Numbered from the stretch's first letter, positions 7,272 through 16,875 are shown. The stretch is 64,000 nt of DNA from Anaeromassilibacillus senegalensis (GCF_021531715.1 NZ_JAFBIT010000003.1:406454-470453); one strand, 5' to 3'. Notes: generated by a model from the letters alone, not told the origin. Program-made: numbers and translations.

Positions 7272-8648
7272 TCAAACCTCGGCGGGCTGTTCGTCAATCG
7301 GCTTATCGAGCAGCTTTTGCCACCTGCCGCTGTAATAGTAGATGAGAAGCGGCACGATGCCGAGAATGTAGCCGATCGGCGCGGCGTACCAGATGCCGAT
7401 ATAGTCCAGCCAGATGGGCAGCAGCAGCGAGAAGCCGATCTTGCTGCCGAGCTCCACGACGGAGGAAACCATCGAGATGCTGACCTTGCCCATGCCCTTC
7501 AAAGTGCTGTTGTAGAGCCAGATCAAGCCGAGGAACGGGAAGAACCACGCCTGAATGCGGATGAAGCTGAGCGACGCTTCGATAACGGCGGTTTCCTCCG
7601 CTTTGACGTAGAGCGAGACGAGCGGCTCGGCGAAAATCAGCACGAGCACGCCGGAGAAAATCGCCAGACCGCTGACGAGCAGCGCGATCTGCCGCACGCC
7701 GAGCTTAATGCGGTCCGCACGCCGCGCACCGAAATTCTGCCCGACATAAACTGAAAAGCCGAAGGAGAAGTTTGAAAACAGCATCACGGCGAGGTTCTGC
7801 ACGTTGCCGCCCACGGTGTACGCCGCCACGACGGTTGCGCCAAAGCCATTGATCACGCGCGTGATGACCATCATGCCGACCGAAAGAAGCAGGCTCTGCA
7901 GCGCCATCTGCGCGCCCATGCCGAAAATCTGGCCGAGCACCTTCATGTCGGGCTTTAAGTCGGCTTTGGTGAGCGCCAGTTCCGGGTGCTTTTTAAACAT
8001 CACCACGGTGCAGATCGCGGCGGAAATGGCCTGCGAGCCGACGGTTGCCACCGCGACGCCCGCCACGCCCATATTCAGCAGAAGAACGCTGATGAGGTCG
8101 AGAATGACGTTCAGCACCGAGCAGAGAATCAGGAAAATCAGCGGCGTTTTGCTGTCGCCGAGCGCGCGCAGAATGGACGCCACCGCATTGTAGGCGAACT
8201 GTGCAATGCCGAGACCGCAGACGAGCTGTATGTATAGAACCGACATGTCGATGATGTCCGCCGGGGTGTTCAGGAGCAGCATCAGCGGGCGCGCCGCCAA
8301 AACGCCGAACAGGCCGAGCACCACGCCGAGCAGAAGCGTCAGGTATCCGGCGCTGACCACACCGGTGCGGATCTTTTTCACGTTGCCCGCGCCGACGAAC
8401 TGCGAAAGCACAATGGAAACCGCGCTCGTCACGCCCGTCGCAAGCATGAGGATCATCATGGTGGTCGAAAGCGCCGCGCCGATGGCGGCGAGCGCCCCGG
8501 AGCCGACGTACCGCCCGAGCACGGCGGAATCGACCATCGAGTAGAGCGACTGGAACACGCTGCCGACCAGCATCGGGAGCGCGAAGCGCAGCATCAGGTT
8601 GATCGGGCTGCCGTTGGTCATGTCCAGGGTGTCTGCTTTTTTTGCCAT
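7272..8648 (-). CDS. MATE-family multidrug/cation efflux transporter
   Basis: 458-aa membrane protein with twelve predicted segments in two homologous halves, of the MATE (NorM/DinF-like, MatE domain) family. The N-terminus 'TNGSPINLMLRFALPMLVGS' and repeat 'QSLYSMVDSAVLGRYVG' are typical for clostridial members. These proteins export drugs or metabolites with Na+ or H+. An in-frame extension upstream exists, but the ATG at 8648 has GGAGGA 6-7 bases before it and gives the conserved N-terminus. It stands alone. Substrate unknown. Confidence 0.9.
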   Translation of the reverse strand: MAKKADTLDMTNGSPINLMLRFALPMLVGSVFQSLYSMVDSAVLGRYVGSGALAAIGAALSTTMMILMLATGVTSAVSIVLSQFVGAGNVKKIRTGVVSAGYLTLLLGVVLGLFGVLAARPLMLLLNTPADIIDMSVLYIQLVCGLGIAQFAYNAVASILRALGDSKTPLIFLILCSVLNVILDLISVLLLNMGVAGVAVATVGSQAISAAICTVVMFKKHPELALTKADLKPDMKVLGQIFGMGAQMALQSLLLSVGMMVITRVINGFGATVVAAYTVGGNVQNLAVMLFSNFSFGFSVYVGQNFGARRADRIKLGVRQIALLVSGLAIFSGVLVLIFAEPLVSLYVKAEETAVIEASLSFIRIQAWFFPFLGLIWLYNSTLKGMGKVSISMVSSVVELGSKIGFSLLLPIWLDYIGIWYAAPIGYILGIVPLLIYYYSGRWQKLLDKPIDEQPAEV

Positions 8649-8856
8649 AATCAGTCCTCCTAAAATCCAAACATAAAGAAAAATATAAATATTTGCATAA
8701 AGCAGAGTGCGCAATAGGAAAATTTGTGCAGAAAAACAGCGTGTGCCGCGTTGTGCGCAGCCCACGCTTACAGTGTATCATAATGCGGGGATATATACAA
8801 TTGATGATTTTGCCAAATTTAGACGCGCGAAAATTTATGCAAAATGCCTGTGCGTA

Positions 8857-9033
8857 TTACGAAATCAGGGTGTACTGAAAGGCTTCGTATAAGAGCTTCG
8901 AGCCCTCGTCGACTTCCTCGGGCAGCAGCGCGCGGGCGACGAGAATTTCATCGTGCGTGTCGTTGTCGGTGCGGCGCAGCACGGCGTAATCGCCGTCGAT
9001 GCGGGAGACGACGTATTCATAAGGCCCCATCAT
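8857..9033 (-). CDS. Small DUF3006-like protein
   Basis: A 58-aa protein, YEYVVSRIDGDYAVLRRTDN near its start and LLPEEVDEGSKL later. This follows the pattern of DUF3006 proteins (D/SR.EGDYAV ... LP..V.EG), small proteins of unknown function in Firmicutes. Its ATG overlaps the TGA of the acetyltransferase upstream (ATGA), with AAGGAGG before it, so translation is probably coupled. The frame is too short for most ORF callers. Function unknown. Confidence 0.6.
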   Translation of the reverse strand: MMGPYEYVVSRIDGDYAVLRRTDNDTHDEILVARALLPEEVDEGSKLLYEAFQYTLIS

Positions 9034-9608
9034 TCCGCCTCCTTCGCTTCCCGGACGAGCGTCGCAGCATACTCGCGGGCGCGCTCGTAGTCTTCGTTTT
9101 CGATGAGATACGGCTTTGTAAAGCGCTTTGCCGCCGGGTTTTCCGGCTCGATGTCGCGCGCCATCAGCAGCACGCCGTCCTTTTCCTCTACGCGGGAGAA
9201 GCCCATTTTCTCATGGAAGGCGATGGCCGCGTCGTTCGGCAGGTTGATGTGCGCCGTCACGCGGCGGTAGTTCGCATGGTGCATGATCGCGAGCATCAGG
9301 CTGTAAAGCGAGGTTCCCACGCCGCGGCGCAGGCAATCGGGCGAGACGTAGAGCTGGATGTCGGCGGTGAAGAGGTCGCCCTTTTCCACGCCGCGCTCCG
9401 TCAAAAGGCAGAAGCCCGCCGTCGCGCTGTCGATCTCCGTCATGATCCACCCGCGCCCATAGGTGTATTGGTCGATGCGCCGGATATACTCCGCGAGTGT
9501 GGGCACGGCTTTTTCCGGCGCACAGTTCGTGTTTTCCACATACGGCGCGTAAATTTTGAGCATCGACGGCGCGTCCCACTCATTGATTCTTCTGACTGCA
9601 ACTCTCAT
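9030..9608 (-). CDS. GNAT-family N-acetyltransferase
   Basis: 192-aa acetyl-CoA-dependent acyltransferase of the phosphinothricin/aminoacyl GNAT branch. The N-terminus 'MLKIYAPYVENTNCAPE' matches the YxPYVxxTxxxFE opening of that branch. Motif A, 'LYVSPDCLRRGVGTSLYS', gives the Q/RxxGxG/A pyrophosphate loop, and 'NDAAIAFHEKMGFSRVEE' is motif B. The substrate is not deducible. It lies between rbsK and the DUF3006-like gene on one strand with tight spacing (11 bases from rbsK, ATGA overlap downstream), so the three may be one operon. Confidence 0.85.
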   Translation of the reverse strand: MRVAVRRINEWDAPSMLKIYAPYVENTNCAPEKAVPTLAEYIRRIDQYTYGRGWIMTEIDSATAGFCLLTERGVEKGDLFTADIQLYVSPDCLRRGVGTSLYSLMLAIMHHANYRRVTAHINLPNDAAIAFHEKMGFSRVEEKDGVLLMARDIEPENPAAKRFTKPYLIENEDYERAREYAATLVREAKEAE

Positions 9609-9619
9609 ATCGTATCAAC

Positions 9620-10504
9620 TCATTTCCACTGGATTTCTTCGTATTTCGGGATGGACGGCGAGGCGCCGGGGCGGGAGACGGCGATGGCCGACGCCTTTGC
9701 GGCGAGGCGCAGCGCGTCCTGAGGGGCCAAGCCATCCAGCACGCCGCGGATCAGGTAACCGGTGAACGTGTCGCCCGCAGCGGTCGTGTCCACCGCCTGT
9801 ACGGTTTCCGCCGGGCAGAAAGCGCGCGCTTCTCCGCGCGCATACCATGCGCCCGCGCCGCCGAGCGTCAGAACCGTGGCGGCATTCGGATACCGCGCGG
9901 TCATGCGGTTCAGAATCTCTTCCGGATCCGTTGTGCCGGTGAGCTGCTCACCCTCGACCTCATTGACGAGAAAGACGGAGACGGCGGAGAGGTCGCACGC
10001 GAGCGCGCCCGCGTCCATCGGCGAGGGATTCAGCCAGATTTCCATGCCGATTTCCCGCGCGCGGCGGATGATGTGCGGCAGGGCGCTGATCTCATTCTGC
10101 ACGAGGAGCAGGTCGCCCGCCGAAAAATGCGCGAGCACGCCGTCGGCATATTCCTCCGTGATCGCGCGGTTCGAGCCGCCGAAAAGCAAAATGGCGTTTT
10201 GCGCGCCGCTGTCCACCTGAATGACCGTGTGTCCGCTCTTCATATCGAGCTGTCCGACAAAGCGCGTGTCGATGCCGTCCTTCTGGAGCGTTTCCAGCAA
10301 AAAATCGCCGTCTGTACCGACAAGCCCGGCGTGGAAAACCGAAAGCCCGGCACGCGCCAGCGCGATGGACTGGTTCAGCCCCTTGCCGCCGGGAAAAACC
10401 TGCATGCGGCTGCTCGAGATCGTCTCGCCGCCGCGCACGATGTGGTCGACCGTATAGACGTAGTCCGCATTCAGCGAACCGAAATTCAAAATCTTCCTTA
10501 TCAC
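9620..10504 (-). CDS. rbsK: Ribokinase (PfkB family)
   Basis: 294-aa sugar kinase that phosphorylates ribose, or a related pentose or nucleoside, at O5. N-terminal 'GSLNADYVYTVDHIVRGGET' and 'FPGGKGLNQSIALARAG' are PfkB signature 1 with the ribokinase GGKGxNQA pattern. C-terminal 'VDTTAAGDTFTGYL' is signature 2 with the catalytic Asp in AAGDTF. The start is GTG at 10504, 8 bases after AAAAGGGG; a TTG nine codons in, preceded by AAGGAAG, is an alternative. No ribose transporter is adjacent, so a salvage role is as likely as sugar catabolism. Confidence 0.87.
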   Translation of the reverse strand: MIRKILNFGSLNADYVYTVDHIVRGGETISSSRMQVFPGGKGLNQSIALARAGLSVFHAGLVGTDGDFLLETLQKDGIDTRFVGQLDMKSGHTVIQVDSGAQNAILLFGGSNRAITEEYADGVLAHFSAGDLLLVQNEISALPHIIRRAREIGMEIWLNPSPMDAGALACDLSAVSVFLVNEVEGEQLTGTTDPEEILNRMTARYPNAATVLTLGGAGAWYARGEARAFCPAETVQAVDTTAAGDTFTGYLIRGVLDGLAPQDALRLAAKASAIAVSRPGASPSIPKYEEIQWK

Positions 10505-10637
10505 TCCTGTATCCCCTTTTCAATATAAAGAAACTGCTTCAAGCATAACACGTTCAATTCGTGCTGTCAAGAAAAGCAGGACAAAAGAATGGAAGGCGCC
10601 GCGCGTTATTTTAGTGGAATCAACAAGGCGCAGGGGA

Positions 10638-10666
10638 TTCACAAAGCGCGGAAAAAGTGGTATAAT
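10638..10666 (+). promoter_or_regulatory. sigma-A promoter of typA
   Basis: TTCACA at 10638-10643, a 17-base spacer and a perfect TATAAT at 10661-10666. The untranslated leader is about 80 bases and carries a CCGTCCGCCG/CGGCAGG-type imperfect hairpin. Confidence 0.75.
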
Positions 10667-10752
10667 AACACGGTTAATGGCTAAGGCAGATTTCCGTCCG
10701 CCGTTTTGCGGCAGGCGTTGATTGGATGAAAAATAGAAAGGGAATGGTAGAT

Positions 10753-12576
10753 ATGGGTAAAAGAGAAAATCTGCGGAATGTTGCGATTATCGCGCACGTC
10801 GACCACGGTAAAACCACGCTGGTTGACCAGCTCCTGCGCCAGAGCGGTATTTTCCGCAGCAACGAGAACGTCGCGGAGCGCGTCATGGACTCGAACGATC
10901 TGGAGCGCGAGCGCGGCATCACCATTCTGTCAAAAAATACGGCTGTCATGTACAACGACGTGAAGATCAATATCGTCGACACCCCGGGCCACGCCGATTT
11001 CGGCGGCGAGGTGGAGCGCATTCTGATGATGGTGGACGGCGTTCTGCTGCTCGTCGACGCGTTTGAGGGCTGCATGCCGCAGACGCGCTTCGTGCTGAAG
11101 AAGGCGCTCGGTCTCGGCAAGAAGCCGGTCGTTGTCGTCAACAAGGTGGACCGCCCCGGCGCGCGCCCGCTCGAGGTCGTCGACGAGGTGCTCGACCTGT
11201 TCATCGAGCTCGGCGCGGACGAGAGCCAGCTCGAGTTCCCGGTCGTCTACGCCTCTGCGCGCGACGGCTACGCGATGAACGACCCCACCGAGCAGGGCGT
11301 GGATATGAAGCCGCTGTTTGAAGCGATCATCAACGACGTTCCGGCGCCGGAGGGCGATCTCGAGGGCCCGACGCAGGTGCTTTTCTCGAACGTCGACTAC
11401 GATGAGTATGTCGGCCGCATCGGCATCGGCCGCGTGGAGCGCGGTACGGTGAAGGTCGGCCAGACCGTCACGATCTGCAGCGACGGCAGCGACGTGACCC
11501 GCAGCGCGCGCGTGACAAAGCTCTACCAGTTTGAGGGCCTCAAGCGTGTCGACGCGGAGAGCGCTTCGCTCGGCGATATCGTCGCCGTTTCCGGCATGGC
11601 GGATCTCAACATCGGCGAGACGGCGTGCGACCCGGAGCACGTGGAGGCGCTGCCGTTCGTCAAGATCGACGAGCCGACCGTTTCGATGCTGTTTATGGTC
11701 AACAATTCCCCGTTTGCGGGTCAGGAGGGCAAGTACGTGACCTCCCGCAACCTGCGCGACCGCCTCTTCAAGGAGGTCGAGACGAACGTCGCGATGCGCG
11801 TCGAGGAGACGGATTCCGCCGATACCTTCAAGGTTTCCGGTCGCGGCGAGCTGCACCTTTCGATCCTTATCGAGCAGATGCGCCGCCAGAACTATGAGTT
11901 CCAGGTCTCCCGCCCGAACGTCATCTATAAAGAAAAAGACGGCAAGAAGCTCGAACCGATGGAGCTTCTGATGATCGAGGTGCCGGACAGCTACGTCGGC
12001 GCGGTCATGGAGAAGCTCGGCACGCGCAAGGCAGAGCTGCTCAACATGGGCACGCGCGAGAGCGGCACGACGCACCTTGAGTTCAAGATTCCCGCGCGCG
12101 GCATCATGGGCTACCGCTCGGAGTTTCTGACCGATACGAACGGCAACGGCATCATGAATCACATTTTCGACGGCTATGAGCCGTATAAGGGCGAGATCCA
12201 GCAGCGCAACACGGGCTCCATCGTCGTGCATGAGGCGGGTGAATCGACCGCCTACGGCCTGTTCTATGCGCAGGACAGAGGCCGCCTGTTCATCGGGCCG
12301 GGCGTGCCGGTCTATGAGGGCATGATCGTCGGCAGCAACCCGAAGGGCGACGACATCGTCATCAACGTCTGCAAGAAGAAGCACGCGACGAACACGCGCG
12401 CTTCCGGCTCGGATGAAGCGCTGAAGCTCACGCCGCACACGGTGCTCTCCCTCGAGCAGTCGCTCGAATTCATCGCGGACGACGAGCTCGTCGAGGTTAC
12501 GCCGAAGAGCATCCGCATGCGCAAGGTTATCCTCAGCAAGGAGCTGCGCATGAAGCAGGCAGCAAAGAAGAAATAA
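10753..12576 (+). CDS. typA: Translational GTPase TypA/BipA
   Basis: 607-aa ribosome-binding GTPase of the EF-G superfamily, involved in 50S assembly and stress adaptation. G1 'AHVDHGKTT', G2 'RGITI', G3 '[11 protein letters not shown]' and G4 'NKVD' are intact. They are followed by domain II, the EF-G III/V-like domains and the BipA-specific C-terminal domain ([23 protein letters not shown]). The frame opens at 10726, but ATG 10753 is 9 bases after AAAGGGA and begins the conserved [16 protein letters not shown] promoter precedes it. Stand-alone gene. Confidence 0.95.
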   Translation: MGKRENLRNVAIIAHVDHGKTTLVDQLLRQSGIFRSNENVAERVMDSNDLERERGITILSKNTAVMYNDVKINIVDTPGHADFGGEVERILMMVDGVLLLVDAFEGCMPQTRFVLKKALGLGKKPVVVVNKVDRPGARPLEVVDEVLDLFIELGADESQLEFPVVYASARDGYAMNDPTEQGVDMKPLFEAIINDVPAPEGDLEGPTQVLFSNVDYDEYVGRIGIGRVERGTVKVGQTVTICSDGSDVTRSARVTKLYQFEGLKRVDAESASLGDIVAVSGMADLNIGETACDPEHVEALPFVKIDEPTVSMLFMVNNSPFAGQEGKYVTSRNLRDRLFKEVETNVAMRVEETDSADTFKVSGRGELHLSILIEQMRRQNYEFQVSRPNVIYKEKDGKKLEPMELLMIEVPDSYVGAVMEKLGTRKAELLNMGTRESGTTHLEFKIPARGIMGYRSEFLTDTNGNGIMNHIFDGYEPYKGEIQQRNTGSIVVHEAGESTAYGLFYAQDRGRLFIGPGVPVYEGMIVGSNPKGDDIVINVCKKKHATNTRASGSDEALKLTPHTVLSLEQSLEFIADDELVEVTPKSIRMRKVILSKELRMKQAAKKK

Positions 12577-12620
12577 TCAAAACATCCATATACATTTTTT
12601 AGAAAGCACGGAAAAGCATC

Positions 12621-14324
12621 GTGAATATCATCGTTTTGGATTTGGAGTGGAACGGGGCGTACAGCCGGCGGCTCCACGGGTTTATCAATGAGATCATCGA
12701 GTTCGGCGCAGTCAAGCTCGATAAAAAACTGAATATCACAGACCGGTTTTCGTGCTTTGTCAAGCCCCAGGTCGCCAAGAAGATCAGCTCCGTGATTTCG
12801 GATCTGACGAGCATCACGGATGAAAACCTGACGAACGCGCTGTCGTTTATGCAGGTGGTGAGCCGCTTCAAAAAGTGGGCGGGCGACGGCGTTATCGCGA
12901 CGTGGGGTACCTCCGACATTCTGGTGCTCATCGAGAACTGCCGCTATTTCGGCGGCGAGGAAACCGTCCCATTCCTGCAGCGCTATGTCGATCTGCAGGC
13001 GTACTGCGAGCAGATGCTCGGGCAGGACGGCCGGGAGCAGCTCGGCCTTTCAAAGGCGGCAGAGCTCGCGGGTGTGGAGGACACGGCGCTCGACCATCAC
13101 CGCGCGCTCGATGACAGCGTGCTTTCGGCGATGGTGCTCGAAAAGCTCTTCACGCGCGAGTCATTCCACGGCTTTGTGCAGGACTGTACCGACCCGGAAT
13201 TCTACCGCCGGATCACGTTCAAAACGACGTATATCTGCGACGTGAACAGCCCGCTGATCGAGCGGCACCACCTGAAGTTTACCTGCGAGAAGTGCGGCGG
13301 TGAGGCAAAGCGGCGCTCCAAGTGGACGGTGAAAAACAAGAGCCTCAGAAGCACGTTCAAATGCGTGGACTGCGGCTATGAATTCTGCGGCCAGCTTCGC
13401 GTGAAGCAGAAATACGAGGGAATCATCGTCAGCCGCAAGTCGATCCCGCTGCCGAAGATCGAGAACCCGAGAAAGGCGGAGCCTATGAAAATCGAAAACA
13501 TGCAGCTCTCCATCGAAAACGGCGTTGGCCTGCTGACCTTCCCGGCGTGGGCGTCGCTGCCGGGCGTCACGCATGGCTTCTCCACACGCATCGGCGGCGT
13601 GAGCCGGAATGAGTTCGCCGCGATGAACCTTGGCTTCAACCGGGGCGACAGCGACGAGAACGTCGCGGAGAATTTCCACCGTATGGCGGCTGCCCTGCAC
13701 ATCCCCGTGGAGAACATCACGGCGGGCGCGCAGGATCACCACACGAACGTCCGCCGCGTGACGATGGAAAACGCCGGCACGGGCGTCTGGAAGCCGAAGG
13801 ACATGGAGAGCATCGACGGCCTCGTGACGGACGAAAAGAGCCTCCCGCTGATGGTTTACTGCGCGGACTGCGTGCCGCTCTATTTCTACGACCCGAAGCA
13901 CGGGGCGATCGGCCTCTCGCACGCGGGCTGGCGCGGCACAGTCAGCGGCATGGCGAAGGCGACGGTCGAGAAGATGCAGGCGGAATTCGGCACCGACCCC
14001 GCCGATCTGCTCGCCGCCATCGGGCCTTCCATCGCGAAGGAATGTTTTGAGGTCGACGAGCCGTGCGCGGCGGAGTTTTTGGCGCTGTCCGGCAGCGACG
14101 GCTTCGTCACGGACGACGGCAACGGCAAGTTCCACGTCGATCTGTGGGCATGCAACCGACAGTTCATGCTCGAAAGCGGCGTAAAGCCGGAGAACATCAC
14201 GGTCGGCGGCGTGTGCTCGATGTGCAACAGCGACCTCATTTTCTCGCACCGCGTCACAAAGGGCAAGCGCGGTTCGAACGCAGCGTTTCTGATGTTGCGC
14301 GCAGACGCGCCCGACGCGGTATGA
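12621..14324 (+). CDS. Composite gene: DEDDh exonuclease with zinc ribbon, fused in frame to laccase-domain protein (YfiH/PgeF)
   Basis: One uninterrupted 567-codon frame. Residues 1-288 are a DnaQ-like 3'-5' exonuclease: DLEWN carries the first acidic pair, 'DHHRALDDS' the Exo III His/Asp, and 'CEKCGG..CVDCGYEF' (about 220-255) is a zinc ribbon. Residues 289-567 are a full-length YfiH/PgeF protein with 'GVTHGFSTRIGG', 'YCADCVPLYF', 'SHAGWRGTVSGM' and 'GGVCSMCNSD' holding the metal-binding Cys/His set; this family cleaves purine nucleosides and was earlier called polyphenol oxidase. Each half has normal stand-alone length, and a Shine-Dalgarno-like GAAAGGCGGAG precedes an internal ATG at 13485, so the second half may also be made separately. 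The start codon is GTG at 12621. The stop overlaps the next ATG (ATGA). Confidence 0.85.
   Translation: MNIIVLDLEWNGAYSRRLHGFINEIIEFGAVKLDKKLNITDRFSCFVKPQVAKKISSVISDLTSITDENLTNALSFMQVVSRFKKWAGDGVIATWGTSDILVLIENCRYFGGEETVPFLQRYVDLQAYCEQMLGQDGREQLGLSKAAELAGVEDTALDHHRALDDSVLSAMVLEKLFTRESFHGFVQDCTDPEFYRRITFKTTYICDVNSPLIERHHLKFTCEKCGGEAKRRSKWTVKNKSLRSTFKCVDCGYEFCGQLRVKQKYEGIIVSRKSIPLPKIENPRKAEPMKIENMQLSIENGVGLLTFPAWASLPGVTHGFSTRIGGVSRNEFAAMNLGFNRGDSDENVAENFHRMAAALHIPVENITAGAQDHHTNVRRVTMENAGTGVWKPKDMESIDGLVTDEKSLPLMVYCADCVPLYFYDPKHGAIGLSHAGWRGTVSGMAKATVEKMQAEFGTDPADLLAAIGPSIAKECFEVDEPCAAEFLALSGSDGFVTDDGNGKFHVDLWACNRQFMLESGVKPENITVGGVCSMCNSDLIFSHRVTKGKRGSNAAFLMLRADAPDAV
13471..13487 (+). promoter_or_regulatory. 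Internal ribosome site and ATG at the exonuclease/laccase border
   Basis: GAAAGGCGGAG ends 3 bases before an in-frame ATG at 13485, exactly where the laccase-domain protein would normally begin. This suggests internal initiation, or a recent loss of the stop codon between two genes. Confidence 0.55.
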
Positions 14325-16822
14325 CCGGCTGCACGCTGTGCCCGCGGCGCTGCGGGAAGGACAGGCAGACACAGCTCGGCTACTGCCAAAGCGGCGAGGC
14401 GCTGCATATCGCGCGCGCGAAGCTCCATTTCTGGGAGGAACCGCCGATCAGCGGCACGCGCGGCAGCGGCGCGATCTTTTTCACCGGCTGCTCTCTGCGC
14501 TGCGCGTTCTGCCAAAACAGCGTCATTTCCGGCGGTGGCACGCACGGGCGCGATTTTGATACGGAGGAATTCATCGCGCTGATGCAGTCGCTGGAGCGCG
14601 AGGGCGCGCACAACATCAACCTTGTCACGCCGACGCATTTTGCGGCGCAGATTGCAAAGGCGCTTAGAATCTACAAACCGCAGGTTCCGGTCGTCTGGAA
14701 CAGCGGCGGCTATGAGACCGTGGAGACGCTCCGGCAGCTCGACGGTCTTATCGATATTTACCTGCCCGATTTTAAGTACGCGGACGACGATCTTGCCATG
14801 CGCGTCTCGAACGCGCCGCATTACCGTGAGACGGCGCTCGCCGCCATCCGGGAGATGGTGCGGCAGACGGGCGAAAACCAATACACGCCGGACGGGCTGT
14901 TGCGAAAGGGTGTCATCATCCGGCACCTGATTCTGCCCGCGCACACGCGAAACTCGATGGCGGCGCTCGACCTGATCCGGGAGCATTTCCCGGGTGTGCC
15001 GGTCAGCCTGATGAGCCAGTACACGCCGATGGGACGCGTGCTGACGGACGAAACGCTTTCGGATCTCAACCGGCGCATCACTGTACGGGAGCACCGCAAG
15101 GTGCAGGATTATATGCTTTCGCTGGAGCTGCCGGGCTTCTGCCAGAAGCGCAGCGCCGCCGGGGAGCGGTATATCCCGGATTTCACACAGTTCGATTCTG
15201 GGGAGGAAAACAAAATGAAAAGTACGCTTTGGCTGACATCGCCGATGGAAAAGGTCTTCCCGGCGGACAGTCTCGAAGCACATCCCGCGTACACGCGTGC
15301 GAGCGCGCTGCGCGGCGAGGAAACCGCGTTTCAGGCGGTACTTACGGGGGCAGGGGAATACCCCGTCGAGCTGCGCACGGACGCGCCGGTCAAGGCGGAG
15401 GTTTTCCGCGTCGGCATGGTGTCGTGCTCGATGCCCGCGTATCGTGACCGCCGCGACGCGGACTACATCACGACCGCGCCGGGGCTGTTCCCGGATGTGC
15501 TGTACCCGCTTGAAAACGGCACGCTGACCGTTGAAACGCGCGAGACGCTTTGGATCAGCCTGCGCGTTGCCGAAGACGCTCCGGGCGGCACGTACCCGGT
15601 GGAGCTCAGCGCCGGGGACAAGAGCGTTGTATTCATGCTGACGGTCGTGCCCGTTGCGCTGCCGGAGCAGAAGCTCACGTTCACCGAGTGGTTCCACGGC
15701 GACTGCATCGCCGCGCTGCACCACGTCGAGATTTATTCCGAAGCGCACTGGGCGCTGCTCGAAAAGTATATGCGCGCGGCAGCGGAACACGGCGTCAATA
15801 TGATCCTCACGCCGGTGTTCACACCCGCGCTCGACACCGCGATTGGCACGGAGCGCGCCTGTACCCAGCTCGTCGAGATCACCCGCACGGCGGCGGGCTA
15901 TACATTCGATTTTGCAAAGCTGCACCGCTGGGTGAAGCTTGCGCGCGCGTGCGGCATCGAAAAGTTTGAAATTTCACACTTCTTCTCGCAATGGGGCGCG
16001 AAGTGCGCGCCGAATATCTACGTCACCGAAAACGGCGTGCGCATACTCGCATTCGGCTGGCACACGGCGGCGGACGACTCCGCCTACAAGGCGCTGCTCG
16101 GCGCGCTGATTCCCGCGCTGCTCGCGTTCTTTGAAAACGAGGGCGTCGGCAAGGGCGACCTCATGCTCCACATCTCGGACGAGCCCGGCGCGGCGCATCT
16201 CGAGAGCTACCTCAAGGCGAAGCGCCTTGTCGAGCCGTACCTCAAGGGCTATACGATCCGCGACGCGCTCTCCGACTACGCGTTTTATGAGCAGGGCGTC
16301 GTGGAGCACCCCGTCGTCGCGAACGACCACCTTGAGCCGTTCCTCGAAAACCACGTGCCCGACCTCTGGGCGTACAATTGCTGCGTGCAGTGCGTGGACG
16401 TCGGCAACCGCTTCCTCGCGATGCCCTCGAACCGCAACCGTATCCTCGGCGTGCAACTCTGGAAGTACCGCGCGGCGGGGTTCCTGCACTGGGGCTTCAA
16501 CTTCTGGTTCAAGCAGGAATCGAAAGGCGTGATCGATCCGTTCACGGTTACGGACGCAGGCGGCGCGTTCCCGGGCGGCGATGCGTTCTCTGTCTATCCG
16601 GGCAAAAACGGCCCGCTGCTCTCGCTGCGCCTCAAGGTGTTTGCGATGGCGCTTTACGACCTGCGCGCGCTCGATCTGCTCGAGAGCCGCATCGGCTTTG
16701 ATAAGACGCTCGAGCTCCTCGGCGAGGGGCGCGACATGACGTTTTCGGATTATCCCCGCAGCGCGGATTATCTCCCCGCCCTGCGCGAGCGCGTCAACGC
16801 GGCGATCGCCAAACTGCAATAA
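14321..16822 (+). CDS. Composite gene: PflX-type radical SAM protein fused in frame to DUF4091 glycosidase-like protein
   Basis: One open frame of 833 codons. Residues 1-298 are a radical SAM protein of the PflX/'putative pyruvate formate-lyase activating' group: N-terminal 'CTLCPRRCGKDR', then 'FFTGCSLRCAFCQN' with the CxxxCxxC cluster motif, and the terminal ERYIPDF of this group. Residues 299-833 are a DUF4091 protein: an N-terminal beta domain, 'TFTEWFHGDC', a TIM-barrel-like body with 'HISDEPGAAHLESY' (a plausible acid pair) and 'GVQLWKYRAAGFLHWGFNFW'. DUF4091 proteins are distant glycoside hydrolases of unknown substrate. GGGGAGG lies 8 bases before the in-frame ATG at 15215, so two proteins may be made. 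ATG 14321 overlaps the preceding stop. Confidence 0.83.
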   Translation: MTGCTLCPRRCGKDRQTQLGYCQSGEALHIARAKLHFWEEPPISGTRGSGAIFFTGCSLRCAFCQNSVISGGGTHGRDFDTEEFIALMQSLEREGAHNINLVTPTHFAAQIAKALRIYKPQVPVVWNSGGYETVETLRQLDGLIDIYLPDFKYADDDLAMRVSNAPHYRETALAAIREMVRQTGENQYTPDGLLRKGVIIRHLILPAHTRNSMAALDLIREHFPGVPVSLMSQYTPMGRVLTDETLSDLNRRITVREHRKVQDYMLSLELPGFCQKRSAAGERYIPDFTQFDSGEENKMKSTLWLTSPMEKVFPADSLEAHPAYTRASALRGEETAFQAVLTGAGEYPVELRTDAPVKAEVFRVGMVSCSMPAYRDRRDADYITTAPGLFPDVLYPLENGTLTVETRETLWISLRVAEDAPGGTYPVELSAGDKSVVFMLTVVPVALPEQKLTFTEWFHGDCIAALHHVEIYSEAHWALLEKYMRAAAEHGVNMILTPVFTPALDTAIGTERACTQLVEITRTAAGYTFDFAKLHRWVKLARACGIEKFEISHFFSQWGAKCAPNIYVTENGVRILAFGWHTAADDSAYKALLGALIPALLAFFENEGVGKGDLMLHISDEPGAAHLESYLKAKRLVEPYLKGYTIRDALSDYAFYEQGVVEHPVVANDHLEPFLENHVPDLWAYNCCVQCVDVGNRFLAMPSNRNRILGVQLWKYRAAGFLHWGFNFWFKQESKGVIDPFTVTDAGGAFPGGDAFSVYPGKNGPLLSLRLKVFAMALYDLRALDLLESRIGFDKTLELLGEGRDMTFSDYPRSADYLPALRERVNAAIAKLQ
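15200..15217 (+). promoter_or_regulatory. Strong internal ribosome site at the radical SAM/DUF4091 border
   Basis: GGGGAGG at 15200-15206 followed after 8 bases by ATG at 15215-15217, in frame with the upstream radical SAM coding sequence. Spacing and strength are ideal, which favours separate synthesis of the DUF4091 part. Confidence 0.7.
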
Positions 16823-16832
16823 AGACAAAAAG

Positions 16833-16875
16833 AAGCGGCGTGCTTTCCTTTCGGATTGCACGCCGCTGTGTTTTA
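16833..16875. terminator. Bidirectional intrinsic terminator
   Basis: AGCGGCGTGC and GCACGCCGCT pair around a 14-base loop, followed by TGTGTTTT on the plus strand; CTTTTTGTC flanks on the minus strand. It separates convergent genes. Confidence 0.85.
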
